From: CAZCSK01 sp964501265
GTDB taxonomy: Bacteria; Actinomycetota; CADDZG01; JAHWKV01
Direction of reading: 5' to 3'
Length of the DNA stretch: 10,495 nucleotides
Assembly: GCA_964501265.1 (NCBI GenBank)
Contig: CAZCSK010000057.1
Coordinates: 1-10,495 of the forward strand
Notes under the pieces: model-generated
What the model was told of the DNA's origin: nothing
What the model saw: the letters and a program-made list of their open reading frames with translations, nothing else
Database searches by the model: none
Shown here: in pieces, positions 1 through 5,685 of the stretch
How the letters are laid out: the number at the start of each line of letters is the position of its first letter
Numbering within the stretch: the stretch's first letter is position 1
Made by a program: the position numbers and the translations under genes

Positions 1-181
1 CAGCAAGTCCAACGGTTCGCTGCGGATCCATCACAGCCTCGGTTGCCCATTCAGGCTCGACATTAAGTTCCCCGACTCCGTACCGATCGCTTCTGGTTTT
101 GATGTGCTTCGACCTTTCGGATGTCCAGAAGAGTGACTCGATTCGGAGTCGTTCAAGCGGAATCCCGAAGTACTCGATCAC
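1..181 (-). CDS. Partial small toxin-like protein, 5' part only
   Basis: An open minus-strand frame runs off the left edge with no stop. An in-frame TGA at 205-203 limits it upstream, and the first plausible start is GTG at 181. The product begins VIEYFGIPLERLRIESLFW and continues through a charged stretch (SERSKHIKTRSDRYG) to EPEWATEAVMDPQR near the edge. The pattern 'helix, R-x-D-R-Y-G-V, EWATEAVMDP' resembles the short BrnT/DUF4258-like proteins often encoded next to toxin-antitoxin genes; this is recognition by eye and the catalytic part is outside the window. It follows vapBC on the same strand, which fits a toxin-antitoxin neighbourhood. A TACAAT hexamer ends six bases before the GTG, which would allow a leaderless transcript. 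The same GTG also overlaps the stop of a small upstream frame as GTGA, so the true N-terminus is uncertain and a frameshifted longer N-terminus is possible. Confidence 0.5.
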   Translation of the reverse strand, partial: MIEYFGIPLERLRIESLFWTSERSKHIKTRSDRYGVGELNVEPEWATEAVMDPQRTVGLA

Positions 182-270
182 CTGTTTATTGTAATACGAT
201 CGTCATACGAATGATAGACCTTTAGCTCGAGCCGCTGGGTGACTTGCACTCCTCTAAAAAATATATGCAT
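178..270 (-). CDS. Possible 30-residue small ORF, antitoxin remnant or N-terminal fragment
   Basis: A short frame from ATG at 270 to TGA at 180-178 would give about 30 residues beginning MHIFFRGVQ and ending YDDRITINR. Its stop overlaps the GTG of the toxin-like gene by four bases (GTGA), the usual form of translational coupling. An AGAGGAG sequence lies inside it, directly before an internal GTG at 249. It could be a tiny antitoxin, a leader peptide, or the N-terminus of the downstream protein split by one frameshift. Nothing in its sequence identifies it, and a frame this short can arise by chance. Confidence 0.2.
   Translation of the reverse strand: MHIFFRGVQVTQRLELKVYHSYDDRITINR
188..193 (-). 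promoter_or_regulatory. Candidate -10 box of the toxin-like gene
   Basis: TACAAT on the minus strand (193-188) matches the TATAAT consensus at five of six positions and is followed by six bases and then GTG at 181. The hexamer-to-start distance equals that at vapB, where the promoter is clearer. No good -35 element is visible 17 bases upstream (TATCAT), which keeps this call weak. Confidence 0.25.
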
Positions 271-301
271 AGCCGGTTGTTCAACTGAATAAATATTCGC
301 C

Positions 302-682
302 TCAGTAGGGCTTCTTCAGGTCAGGAAACATCGGAAAACGCTTGACGTTAGTCGTAGCCAGTTCCGCCCTAAGTCCGTTGGCGGCCGCAGCAAGAATGTA
401 GTCGACGGTATCGACACCAGGGTGGGACTTGAGAAACTTGCCGGCAAGATTCCCGGCAGCGTCTGCCATCTCGATGTCGACGTCGACCCATTGAATTTGG
501 CTGAGCAAAGCTCTCGTCGTTTTCTCTTCCTTCTGTCGCATACCGGCAAAAACCTCAGTGCGGACGATGGTTACGCTGCAAAGCTCATCTCCGCGCGTGA
601 CCGCTTCGGAAAGAAACTGAGTAGCTCCCTTGAACCCCCGAAGGTGGTCGATCAGTACGGTTGTGTCTAGAAGGATCTTCAA
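302..682 (-). CDS. vapC: VapC-type PIN-domain ribonuclease toxin
   Basis: The 126-residue product has the length and layout of VapC toxins. These are Mg2+-dependent PIN-domain RNases that cut tRNA or rRNA when freed from the VapB antitoxin. The N-terminus MKILLDTTVLIDHL carries the first acidic residue (Asp6) on the first strand. A conserved Glu sits in TEVFAG (Glu43). The VDTVDYILAAAA segment supplies Asp91/Asp94 before the central helix, and LATTNVKRFP is the C-terminal motif in which Asn often replaces the fourth acid. All expected active-site positions look intact. The start is TTG at 682, overlapping the vapB stop as TTGA, so the pair is translationally coupled and made from one mRNA. 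A decayed relative of its 3' part lies about 750 bases upstream. The family call is firm; the RNA target cannot be read from sequence. Confidence 0.93.
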   Translation of the reverse strand: MKILLDTTVLIDHLRGFKGATQFLSEAVTRGDELCSVTIVRTEVFAGMRQKEEKTTRALLSQIQWVDVDIEMADAAGNLAGKFLKSHPGVDTVDYILAAAANGLRAELATTNVKRFPMFPDLKKPY

Positions 683-939
683 GAATTCTCGTGGAGCCGT
701 GCGAGTCTTCCAGCTCGAAGCTTCTTTACATACTCAGACCCGGTTTCACGGCGACCCTTCCAAGCCCCCGATGTGCCTTTTAGGACATCTATAAGCGCGT
801 CAACATCCGCGACCGGCGCCAGGTAAGTGCCGTCGATCGCTTCCCGAATAAGGTCGGACTTGGAGCGACCGGTCCTCTTGGCACGATCCGAAAGGGCTCG
901 CTCTTCTTCATCAGTCAGGTAGATCTGCGTTCGATTCAT
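679..939 (-). CDS. vapB: VapB-type ribbon-helix-helix antitoxin
   Basis: This 86-residue protein begins MNRTQIYLTDEEERALSDRA, a ribbon-helix-helix (CopG/Arc-type) DNA-binding fold: a short strand that enters the major groove, then two helices with the turn RTGRSKSDLIREAI. The C-terminal half (about residues 42-86) is charged and probably wraps and inhibits VapC. The frame can be extended to 1002, but ATG at 939 is the better start because the homology to RHH proteins begins there. A sigma70-like promoter also ends about six bases before it, and no Shine-Dalgarno sequence lies at a usable distance, so a leaderless mRNA is likely. In this family the VapB-VapC complex binds a palindrome at its own promoter; a perfect 16-base palindrome abuts this start codon. 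Confidence 0.9.
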   Translation of the reverse strand: MNRTQIYLTDEEERALSDRAKRTGRSKSDLIREAIDGTYLAPVADVDALIDVLKGTSGAWKGRRETGSEYVKKLRAGRLARLHENS

Positions 940-955
940 GATGTATATATACATC
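940..955. promoter_or_regulatory. Palindromic operator of vapBC
   Basis: GATGTATATATACATC is a perfect 16-base palindrome whose last base directly precedes the vapB ATG. It covers the whole -10 region. Ribbon-helix-helix antitoxins bind short palindromes of this kind, so binding of VapB or VapBC here would block RNA polymerase. The palindrome is seen; its use as the operator is inferred. Confidence 0.75.
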
Positions 956-974
956 GCCTCAGCCGAGGAGTCAA
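946..974 (-). promoter_or_regulatory. Sigma70-type promoter of vapBC
   Basis: On the minus strand TTGACT (974-969) is followed by exactly 17 bases and TATATA (951-946). The -35 matches consensus at five of six positions. Six bases separate the -10 from the vapB ATG at 939, placing the transcription start at or next to the start codon. The -10 lies inside the 16-base palindrome. Confidence 0.7.
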
Positions 975-1070
975 GAGGGAACCTCCACGTCCAAGTCAGC
1001 ACGCGATTTGCACTCCCTTACAACTTGAACAAAATGAAGAATTCTTAGTCTGAGCAATTCTGTCAAACCC

Positions 1071-1196
1071 GCAATCATCGGGAAGTGTTTGACGTTGGTC
1101 GTGGCTAGGTCGCTTCGATTTCCTTAGCGGCGGCACCAAGAATGTAGTCAACAGTATCGACGCCAGGGTGGGACTTGACGTACTGTTGCCGGCATG
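1071..1196 (-). pseudogene. Decayed 3' fragment of a second vapC
   Basis: These bases align with the 3' part of the intact vapC (324-448). The best block, 1137-1178 against 391-432, has 39 of 42 bases identical and encodes KSHPGVDTVDYIL in both. A one-base deletion between the AAAKE and LATTNVKHFP segments and a two-base insertion near the GCCGGCAA motif break the frame, so only fragments matching VapC residues of about 78-119 remain. The N-terminal half with Asp6 and Glu43 is absent and no matching vapB remains. The homology ends at the ATG of the plus-strand gene starting at 1194. I read it as the relic of a duplicated or second acquired vapBC module cut by rearrangement. Confidence 0.85.
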
Positions 1197-1955
1197 AGTG
1201 ATTTGTTCATCTTCAACGTTGGCGGCGATGACGCTGATGAAAGGCGGGCGCGCCAGGAGGCCGAACGCCTGCGGCTTCGCGCCCGTTACCAGCAGCATCT
1301 CGCCCAAACCGTCGGAATCGACGAACCTACTGCTGAGCGAGTCATGGCGGCGCTCTTTGATCCCATGGATCGAAAGGGCACTAGGTGTCCGTGCAGTTGT
1401 CATCCGTCTCTTTCGGAGCTTCATGACGACGGGTTCGGCTGCAACTGCACTTGGGACGAGGCTCGTCGTGCTAAAAAGATGCGATCTTGGACCGAGTTCT
1501 TGGATGGTCCCGAGACCGCAGCTCTGCGCGAGCATCATGCGGAGGAAGAAAAGTCGATCGCCGATTGGGTGGCCGGGCAACCAGACGTGCGAGCGGAGCG
1601 GACAACGCAATATGCGCCCGAACAATGGAAGGGAGCCGTCGACGGGCACTCCTTCTACTTCCGTGAACGCCATGGTTCCTGGCGGATCGAAGTGGACCTC
1701 GAACCCAGCGGACGTTTCGCCGACCGGTTGGTGGAGGTTCGGAAAGGCGGCGAGGTGGTGACCGAACTGACGCCGATAATGGAGGGACAGGTTATAGCCG
1801 AAGGAATCGATTCCCAGCTGGGCGAATCGGCAATTGCTCACATCGACTTCATCGTCCGTGCCATTCGCGACTACTTGTGGGTACGCCAGTGCGACCATTT
1901 GGGGGCGCTGTTTTTTTGTCCCAAGTGCGGAGAACGCATGGTTGGACCAAGCTAG
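1194..1955 (+). CDS. Conserved-looking cysteine-rich protein of unknown function
   Basis: The 253-residue product has no family I can name. It starts with an Arg/Glu-rich helix (about 13-35). A cluster CPCSCH (Cys65, 67, 69) and CNC (Cys83, 85) follow, separated by a His-containing loop, then a W/E-rich helical stretch. Residues of about 138-230 look like an ordered alpha/beta domain with SFYFRERHGSWRIE and GESAIAHIDFIVRAIRDYLW. At the C-terminus Cys233 and CPKCGER (Cys242, Cys245) form a zinc-ribbon-like half. Both clusters could bind metal; this is inference. No signal peptide or membrane segment is seen, so it is probably cytoplasmic. No strong ribosome-binding site precedes the ATG, which sits at the edge of the vapC remnant, so the annotated N-terminus may have been created or shortened by a junction. 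Confidence 0.72.
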   Translation: MSDLFIFNVGGDDADERRARQEAERLRLRARYQQHLAQTVGIDEPTAERVMAALFDPMDRKGTRCPCSCHPSLSELHDDGFGCNCTWDEARRAKKMRSWTEFLDGPETAALREHHAEEEKSIADWVAGQPDVRAERTTQYAPEQWKGAVDGHSFYFRERHGSWRIEVDLEPSGRFADRLVEVRKGGEVVTELTPIMEGQVIAEGIDSQLGESAIAHIDFIVRAIRDYLWVRQCDHLGALFFCPKCGERMVGPS

Positions 1956-1977
1956 CGCCTCCTAGAGCGGTAGGGAG

Positions 1978-1999
1978 TCGGGCCCCCGAAGGGACCCGA
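1978..1999. terminator. GC-rich UUCG hairpin between convergent genes
   Basis: A nine-pair stem (1978-1986 with 1991-1999, one G-U pair on the minus-strand RNA) closes a four-base loop that reads TTCG on the minus strand, a very stable tetraloop. It lies between the convergent ends of the cysteine-rich gene and the cold-shock gene. No T-run follows on either strand, so it may act as a weak or Rho-assisted terminator or as a 3' stabilising hairpin. Confidence 0.5.
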
Positions 2000-2015
2000 T
2001 CCCATTGCTATCCGG

Positions 2016-2033
2016 GTCGGCTAGCCGACTTTT
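2016..2033 (+). terminator. Short palindrome followed by TTTT
   Basis: GTCGGCTAGCCGAC (2016-2029) is a perfect 14-base palindrome followed by TTTT on the plus strand. It contains the stop codon of the minus-strand cold-shock gene. As a hairpin it has only five strong pairs, so it may be a weak terminator for the plus-strand gene ending at 1955, working with the hairpin just before it. Confidence 0.35.
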
Positions 2034-2218
2034 ACGTTCGAGGCCTGCAGGCCCTTAGGCCCGGTGGTTGTTTCGAACTCGACGGCCTGTCCTTCTGAAA
2101 GCGACTTGAAGCCTTCGCCGATGATGGCGCTGTGGTGAACGAATACATCCTCGCCCCCATCTTGCTGGATGAAGCCGAAGCCTTTTTCGTCACTGAACCA
2201 TTTAACTGTTCCACGCAT
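2021..2218 (-). CDS. cspA: CspA-family cold-shock protein
   Basis: The 65-residue product is a single cold-shock domain, an OB-fold that binds single-stranded RNA and DNA and acts as an RNA chaperone. It starts MRGTVKWFSDEKGFGFI, with RNP1 as KGFGFI (12-17) and RNP2 as VFVHH (25-29), and ends GPKGLQASNV, all typical. The frame extends upstream to 2323, but ATG at 2218 gives the standard family length and is preceded by GGGAGG about nine bases upstream. The upstream region contains a terminator-like hairpin and a second hairpin ending just before the ribosome-binding site. Since cspA-type mRNAs are often controlled by structured leaders, these may set expression by temperature or growth state. 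Confidence 0.95.
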   Translation of the reverse strand: MRGTVKWFSDEKGFGFIQQDGGEDVFVHHSAIIGEGFKSLSEGQAVEFETTTGPKGLQASNVKVG

Positions 2219-2239
2219 AACTGATTTCCTCCCTTCCTT

Positions 2240-2254
2240 GCCGCTGTTAACGGC
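2240..2254 (-). promoter_or_regulatory. Leader hairpin before the cold-shock gene
   Basis: On the minus strand GCCGTT-AAC-AGCGGC forms a six-pair stem with a three-base loop (one G-U pair), immediately followed by the purine-rich ribosome-binding region AAGGAAGGGAGG. Its 5' arm overlaps a seven-base segment (2250-2256) exactly complementary to the 3' arm of the terminator-like hairpin further upstream. The two pairings exclude each other, which suggests a switch. Confidence 0.4.
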
Positions 2255-2288
2255 GTGATGTGCTGCAAGGTCGGACACCCAGATATGC

Positions 2289-2318
2289 AAAAACGCCGTG
2301 GGCTCTAGCTCCACGGCG
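2289..2318 (-). terminator. Terminator-like hairpin in the cold-shock gene leader
   Basis: On the minus strand CGCCGTGG (2318-2311), a nine-base loop and CCACGGCG (2301-2294) are followed directly by TTTTT (2293-2289), the classic intrinsic-terminator layout. No minus-strand gene lies just upstream of it, so it does not end a neighbouring gene. It sits about 70 bases before the cold-shock start codon and is best explained as an attenuator in that leader, or as a block to antisense transcription. A TATATG hexamer just upstream (2326-2321) is a possible -10. Confidence 0.55.
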
Positions 2319-2353
2319 CTCATATAAAAAAGGAAACCGATCTACAACCAATG

Positions 2354-2368
2354 TGAGTGTACCACTCA
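2354..2368. promoter_or_regulatory. Inverted repeat in the divergent intergenic region
   Basis: TGAGTG-TAC-CACTCA is a perfect six-base inverted repeat with a three-base spacer. It lies between the minus-strand cold-shock gene and the plus-strand methyltransferase operon, about 100 bases before the operon start. Its size fits a dimeric repressor such as a TetR- or MarR-type protein. No regulator gene is visible nearby, so the binding protein is unknown. Confidence 0.4.
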
Positions 2369-2470
2369 ATCCCTACTTCCTTCAGGCGCCCACAGGTCGA
2401 AAGGGCGCGGATTTCTACTGCTTGCCCGCAACCCTTATCCTTCAACTACCAAAGATTCGCGGGAGGACCT

Positions 2471-3313
2471 ATGAGCCTTGATGAGACACGAACCAAGAGT
2501 TTGGCAATCTGGGATGAGATGGCGGCGGGTTGGGATAAGCACTCCGCCTATCTCTGGGAGACGGGCCGACAGGTAGGCGAGTGGATGGTCGAAAAGATCG
2601 ATCCCAAGCCGGGGCAGACGATCCTCGAACTCGCTGCAGGGCCAGGGGTGACCGGGTTCGTAGCGGCCAAACTCATAGGAGATAGGGGCAATCTAATCTC
2701 CACCGACTTCGCCCCACACATGGTAGAGGTCGCACAAAAGGTTGCTACGGGTCTTGGCGTGACGAACGCGGAGTTCCGAGTGATGGACGCTGAGAATATC
2801 GACCTTCCCGATGACTCGGTCGACGGCGTTCTGTGCCGCTGGGGGCTGATGCTGATGATGAGCCCTCTGGTTGCTCTCAAAGAGATTCGCCGCGTGCTCA
2901 AACCCGGCGGCAAGCTCGCTTTCTCAGTCTGGGGCTCTCCCAAAGACAATATGTGGGCCACCGTCGCCGGGATAGTTATGGTGAGTTTGGGGAAAATGGA
3001 GATGCCCGATCCCAATGCCACTGGAAGCATGTTCTCGATGGCGGAGAAGTCGACGATCGATCGAATGGTCGGCGACGCTGGATTCACGAAATGGGAAATC
3101 GAGCCCATCGTGGTCGCGTGGAAGTTCGCTGGTAAAGAGGAACACTGGTCGTTCCTAAACGACGTCGCCGGCGCGGTCTCGCTGCTTCTTCGCGAGATGG
3201 ATGAGAACTCCCTGGTGGAGGTCCGGGAGGCCCTCCGAGGGCGACTCGCGGACTTTCGCGAAGGCGACGGATACGCAATTCCTGGCGTCGCGATCAACGT
3301 TGTCGCCGAATAG
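2471..3313 (+). CDS. Class I SAM-dependent methyltransferase
   Basis: The 280-residue product transfers a methyl group from S-adenosylmethionine; the acceptor is unknown. Motif I is ILELAAGPG (51-59, the SAM-binding glycine loop). The acidic residue binding the ribose is Asp79 (STDF), followed by Asp106 in the MDAENIDLP segment. The LKEIRRVLKPGGKLAFSVWG stretch (136-155) is the post-motif region typical of UbiE/Methyltransf_11 proteins. The frame opens further upstream, but ATG at 2471 has GGGAGG four bases before it, and the extra N-terminus would be low-complexity and unlike the family. It is the first gene of the six-gene operon, 37 bases before the dioxygenase. Together with the quinone-linked neighbours this suggests O-methylation of a phenol or hydroquinone, or of a ring-cleavage product, but that is inference. 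Confidence 0.88.
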   Translation: MSLDETRTKSLAIWDEMAAGWDKHSAYLWETGRQVGEWMVEKIDPKPGQTILELAAGPGVTGFVAAKLIGDRGNLISTDFAPHMVEVAQKVATGLGVTNAEFRVMDAENIDLPDDSVDGVLCRWGLMLMMSPLVALKEIRRVLKPGGKLAFSVWGSPKDNMWATVAGIVMVSLGKMEMPDPNATGSMFSMAEKSTIDRMVGDAGFTKWEIEPIVVAWKFAGKEEHWSFLNDVAGAVSLLLREMDENSLVEVREALRGRLADFREGDGYAIPGVAINVVAE

Positions 3314-3350
3314 TGTGGCGGGCCTAACTACATCGGAGGAAAGGACAGGC

Positions 3351-4265
3351 ATGAAACTCGAAGGAATCCACCACATCACCGCTATCACAGCAGATGCGCC
3401 TCGCAATGTGGAGTTCTATGCGGGGACGATGGGACTGCGTCTGGTCAAGAAAACCGTCAACCAGGATGACCCCACCGTTTATCACCTCTTCTATGCCGAC
3501 GAGAACGGCAGCCCCGGATCCGACCTCACCTTCTTCGAGTACCCCGGAGCCGAGAAGGGTCGCGCTGGCGCCGGGATGGTTCACCGCATCGTTTTCAGGA
3601 TCCCTTCGCAGGAGGCCCTATCGTTCTGGAAACAACGACTCTCATCGCAGGGCATTGATCCGCGCTCGGGCGACGATTACCTGAGATTCCACGACTTCGA
3701 AGAGCTGGAGTTGGAACTGCGGGTGGTCGATACCAACGACGCCCCCCTTCAAGCTGACCACCCTGAGATCCCCCCAGAGTTTGCAATCATTGGGTTCGAC
3801 GGGGTCCGCGCTTACACTGCCGACGCCGATCGCAGCAAGGCTCTGCTTGCCGATACGTTGGGGTTCGAGCCGAAGTCGGTCACGGAATGGTCGGCCCGCG
3901 GTGACCTGCGAGGATCGTTCTATGCATACGACCCCCCGCCGTCGAAGGGCGGTCTCGGTGGTGCAGGGACGGTGCATCACGTCGCGTGGGCTTGCGCCAT
4001 GGAGGAGCACGTGGCCTGGCGCGAGAGGGTCGCCGCATCTGGAATGAATGTCACGCCCGTCATCGACCGTTTCTACTTCAGATCCATCTATTTCCGGGAG
4101 CCTTCCGGGGTGCTCTTTGAGATCGCGACTATGGGGCCGGGGTTCACGGCCGACGAACCTCGAGAATCTCTGGGCCAAGCTCTGTCGCTGCCTCCAAAGT
4201 TCGAACCGCTCCGCACCCGGCTCGAGCAAGCTCTGACCCCACTTCCCAACCCTCGTGGCAACTGA
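3351..4265 (+). CDS. Two-domain VOC-family ring-cleaving dioxygenase (MhqE/MhqO-like)
   Basis: This 304-residue protein has two vicinal-oxygen-chelate repeats. The first begins GIHHITAIT (5-13) with FYAGTMGLRLVKKTVNQDDPTVYHLFY. The second contains GTVHHVAWA (206-214) and the terminal metal motif YFREPSGVLFEIAT (247-260). His8, His210 and Glu257 are the likely ligands of Fe(II) or another divalent metal. The tail GPGFTADEP...LPPKFEPLR is characteristic of the MhqE/MhqO/LinE-like group that opens hydroquinone-type rings. The start at 3351 has GGAGGAAAGGA upstream and gives the family N-terminus; a longer frame from 3201 overlaps the methyltransferase and is rejected. It lies 15 bases before an MhqD-like hydrolase, the same pairing as mhqED in Bacillus and Staphylococcus. 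The substrate is inferred from the family only. Confidence 0.9.
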   Translation: MKLEGIHHITAITADAPRNVEFYAGTMGLRLVKKTVNQDDPTVYHLFYADENGSPGSDLTFFEYPGAEKGRAGAGMVHRIVFRIPSQEALSFWKQRLSSQGIDPRSGDDYLRFHDFEELELELRVVDTNDAPLQADHPEIPPEFAIIGFDGVRAYTADADRSKALLADTLGFEPKSVTEWSARGDLRGSFYAYDPPPSKGGLGGAGTVHHVAWACAMEEHVAWRERVAASGMNVTPVIDRFYFRSIYFREPSGVLFEIATMGPGFTADEPRESLGQALSLPPKFEPLRTRLEQALTPLPNPRGN

Positions 4266-4280
4266 AATTTCAACTTAATA

Positions 4281-4901
4281 GTGAGACTGATTCACACGTT
4301 CGTGCAGGGATCTGAGCCCCTTACTCTTCTGCTACTTCACGGAACCGGTGGTGACGAGAACGATCTCATTCCCCTCGGCCAATCACTGGCGCCCTTGGCC
4401 AATCTGCTGAGTCCGCGCGGAAATGTTCTCGAACAAGGCATGCCGCGATTCTTCAAACGGTTGGCACCAGGGATCTTTGACACCGAGGATCTAAAGGAGC
4501 GAACGCATGAGTTGGCCGAGTTCATCGAGCAAGCGGCTCTGACTTACGGCCTTGCAAAGAACCTGATCGTGGCGGTGGGATATTCCAACGGCGCAAACAT
4601 CGCCGCGAGTCTGCTGCTGATGTATCCGGGCGCGCTTAGGGCCGCTGCGCTTCTGCACGCGATGGTCCCGTTCGAAGGCTCCGACCCAATCAGCCTCGAT
4701 GGCCTGCCAGTGCTATTGACAGCTGGTGAGGATGACACGATGGTGCCCGCAGAAAGTACAGCGCACCTGGCGCAGATGCTCCGCGACGCGGGGGCCGCGG
4801 TTCGCATGGAATTGTTGCCGGGGGGCCATGCCCTCGCTCGGGACGAGATGCGGATTCTCGGCGAGTGGCTGCATACCCTTCCCTTCCTTGCGGCAACATA
4901 G
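4281..4901 (+). CDS. MhqD-like alpha/beta hydrolase (carboxylesterase/phospholipase family)
   Basis: The 206-residue product is a compact alpha/beta hydrolase. LLLLHGTGGDENDLIPLG (16-33) forms the oxyanion-hole region, GYSNGA (100-105) the nucleophile elbow with Ser102, AGEDDTMVP supplies Asp152, and GGHAL gives His183, so the Ser-Asp-His triad is complete. The family includes MhqD, made together with MhqE in response to methylhydroquinone and catechol in Bacillus subtilis, and small carboxylesterases. The start is GTG at 4281; a stop at 4263-4265 leaves no upstream alternative and no good ribosome-binding site is present. Translation may therefore depend on coupling to the dioxygenase 15 bases upstream. 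It probably hydrolyses the ring-cleavage product or an ester of it, but no substrate can be read from the sequence. Confidence 0.9.
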   Translation: MRLIHTFVQGSEPLTLLLLHGTGGDENDLIPLGQSLAPLANLLSPRGNVLEQGMPRFFKRLAPGIFDTEDLKERTHELAEFIEQAALTYGLAKNLIVAVGYSNGANIAASLLLMYPGALRAAALLHAMVPFEGSDPISLDGLPVLLTAGEDDTMVPAESTAHLAQMLRDAGAAVRMELLPGGHALARDEMRILGEWLHTLPFLAAT

Positions 4902-4911
4902 AGTTGGAGTC

Positions 4912-5676
4912 ATGTGTTACGGCCCCGGCGCCTCTCCCCCACTCCCACCCGTTTCGGGCGGCGCTCCAGCATCGGGAGAACACATCACACTCACTTCGGG
5001 GGACGGAACTGCATTCATAGCGTTTGCAGACACCGCGCCCGGGGACGGCCCCACGGGAATCGTCATACTTCCGGACGTTCGAGGCCTGCACCGGTTCTAC
5101 GAGGAGTTAGCGCTTCGATTCGCAGACACCGGTATCCACGCGGTAGCGATCGACTACTTTGGACGAACTGTGGGAACTGAACCTCGCGGAGACGACTTCG
5201 AGTTCATGCCTCATGTTCAACAACTAATCCCGAAGAACGTTGCGGCCGACGCTCACGCCGCCATCGCACATTTGCGCAATGAGACCGCGGCGCAGAGCAT
5301 CTTCACGATCGGCTTCTGCATGGGTGGGCGGGCTTCCTTCAACCAGGCACAGGAGGAGGGACTTGCCGGAGTCATCGGTTTCTACGGAAGGGTCGAACCT
5401 CGGGATCCAGCCGACAAGGAGGCCCCCGTCCTGCTCGCTAGGGAATACCGGTGCCCAGTCCTCGGCCTTTTCGGCGGCGCCGACAAGATGATCCCCGCGG
5501 CGGGGATCGAGAATTTCCGCGCCGCCCTCGACGCCGCGGGCGTTGACAATGAGCTCCACACTTACCCGGGCGCTCCTCACTCGTTCTTCGACCGCTCTTC
5601 CAGCGACTTCCGCGACGAATGTGACGACGCGTGGCGTCGCATCCTGGGCTTCATCAAAAGGTTCGGGTCGCTTTGA
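4912..5676 (+). CDS. Dienelactone-hydrolase-family protein
   Basis: The 254-residue product belongs to the DLH family of cysteine hydrolases, whose founding member opens dienelactone in chlorocatechol breakdown. The Cys-Asp-His triad is visible: GFCMGG (Cys136), GGADKMIP (Asp191) and APHSFF (His223). VILPDVRGLHRFYEELA (51-67) matches the region that in classical DLH carries a Glu partner of the cysteine; here an Asp (Asp55) sits near that place. The N-terminus MCYGPGASPPLPP is typical of actinobacterial members and fixes ATG at 4912, with GGAG just upstream (only two bases away). A longer frame from 4726 lies in another frame inside the preceding gene. It follows that hydrolase by 10 bases. 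Two successive hydrolases after a dioxygenase fit an aromatic breakdown or detoxification route. Confidence 0.92.
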   Translation: MCYGPGASPPLPPVSGGAPASGEHITLTSGDGTAFIAFADTAPGDGPTGIVILPDVRGLHRFYEELALRFADTGIHAVAIDYFGRTVGTEPRGDDFEFMPHVQQLIPKNVAADAHAAIAHLRNETAAQSIFTIGFCMGGRASFNQAQEEGLAGVIGFYGRVEPRDPADKEAPVLLAREYRCPVLGLFGGADKMIPAAGIENFRAALDAAGVDNELHTYPGAPHSFFDRSSSDFRDECDDAWRRILGFIKRFGSL

Positions 5677-5685
5677 AATGAAATC

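Noticed and set aside
679..1002. Longer vapB starting at 1002
   Set aside because: The extra 21 residues would be translated across the promoter and operator and do not look like the start of an RHH protein.
996..1898. Long minus-strand open frame of about 300 codons opposite the cysteine-rich gene
   Set aside because: It is antisense to the better-looking plus-strand protein, has a disordered composition, and its end only reads through the vapC remnant in the wrong frame.
2548..3297. Long minus-strand open frame opposite the methyltransferase
   Set aside because: Ser/Pro/Arg-rich translation with no motif; it mirrors a gene with complete SAM-binding motifs.
3642..4229. Minus-strand open frame opposite the dioxygenase
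   Set aside because: It is a shadow of a clear two-domain VOC gene and has no recognisable domain or start signal.
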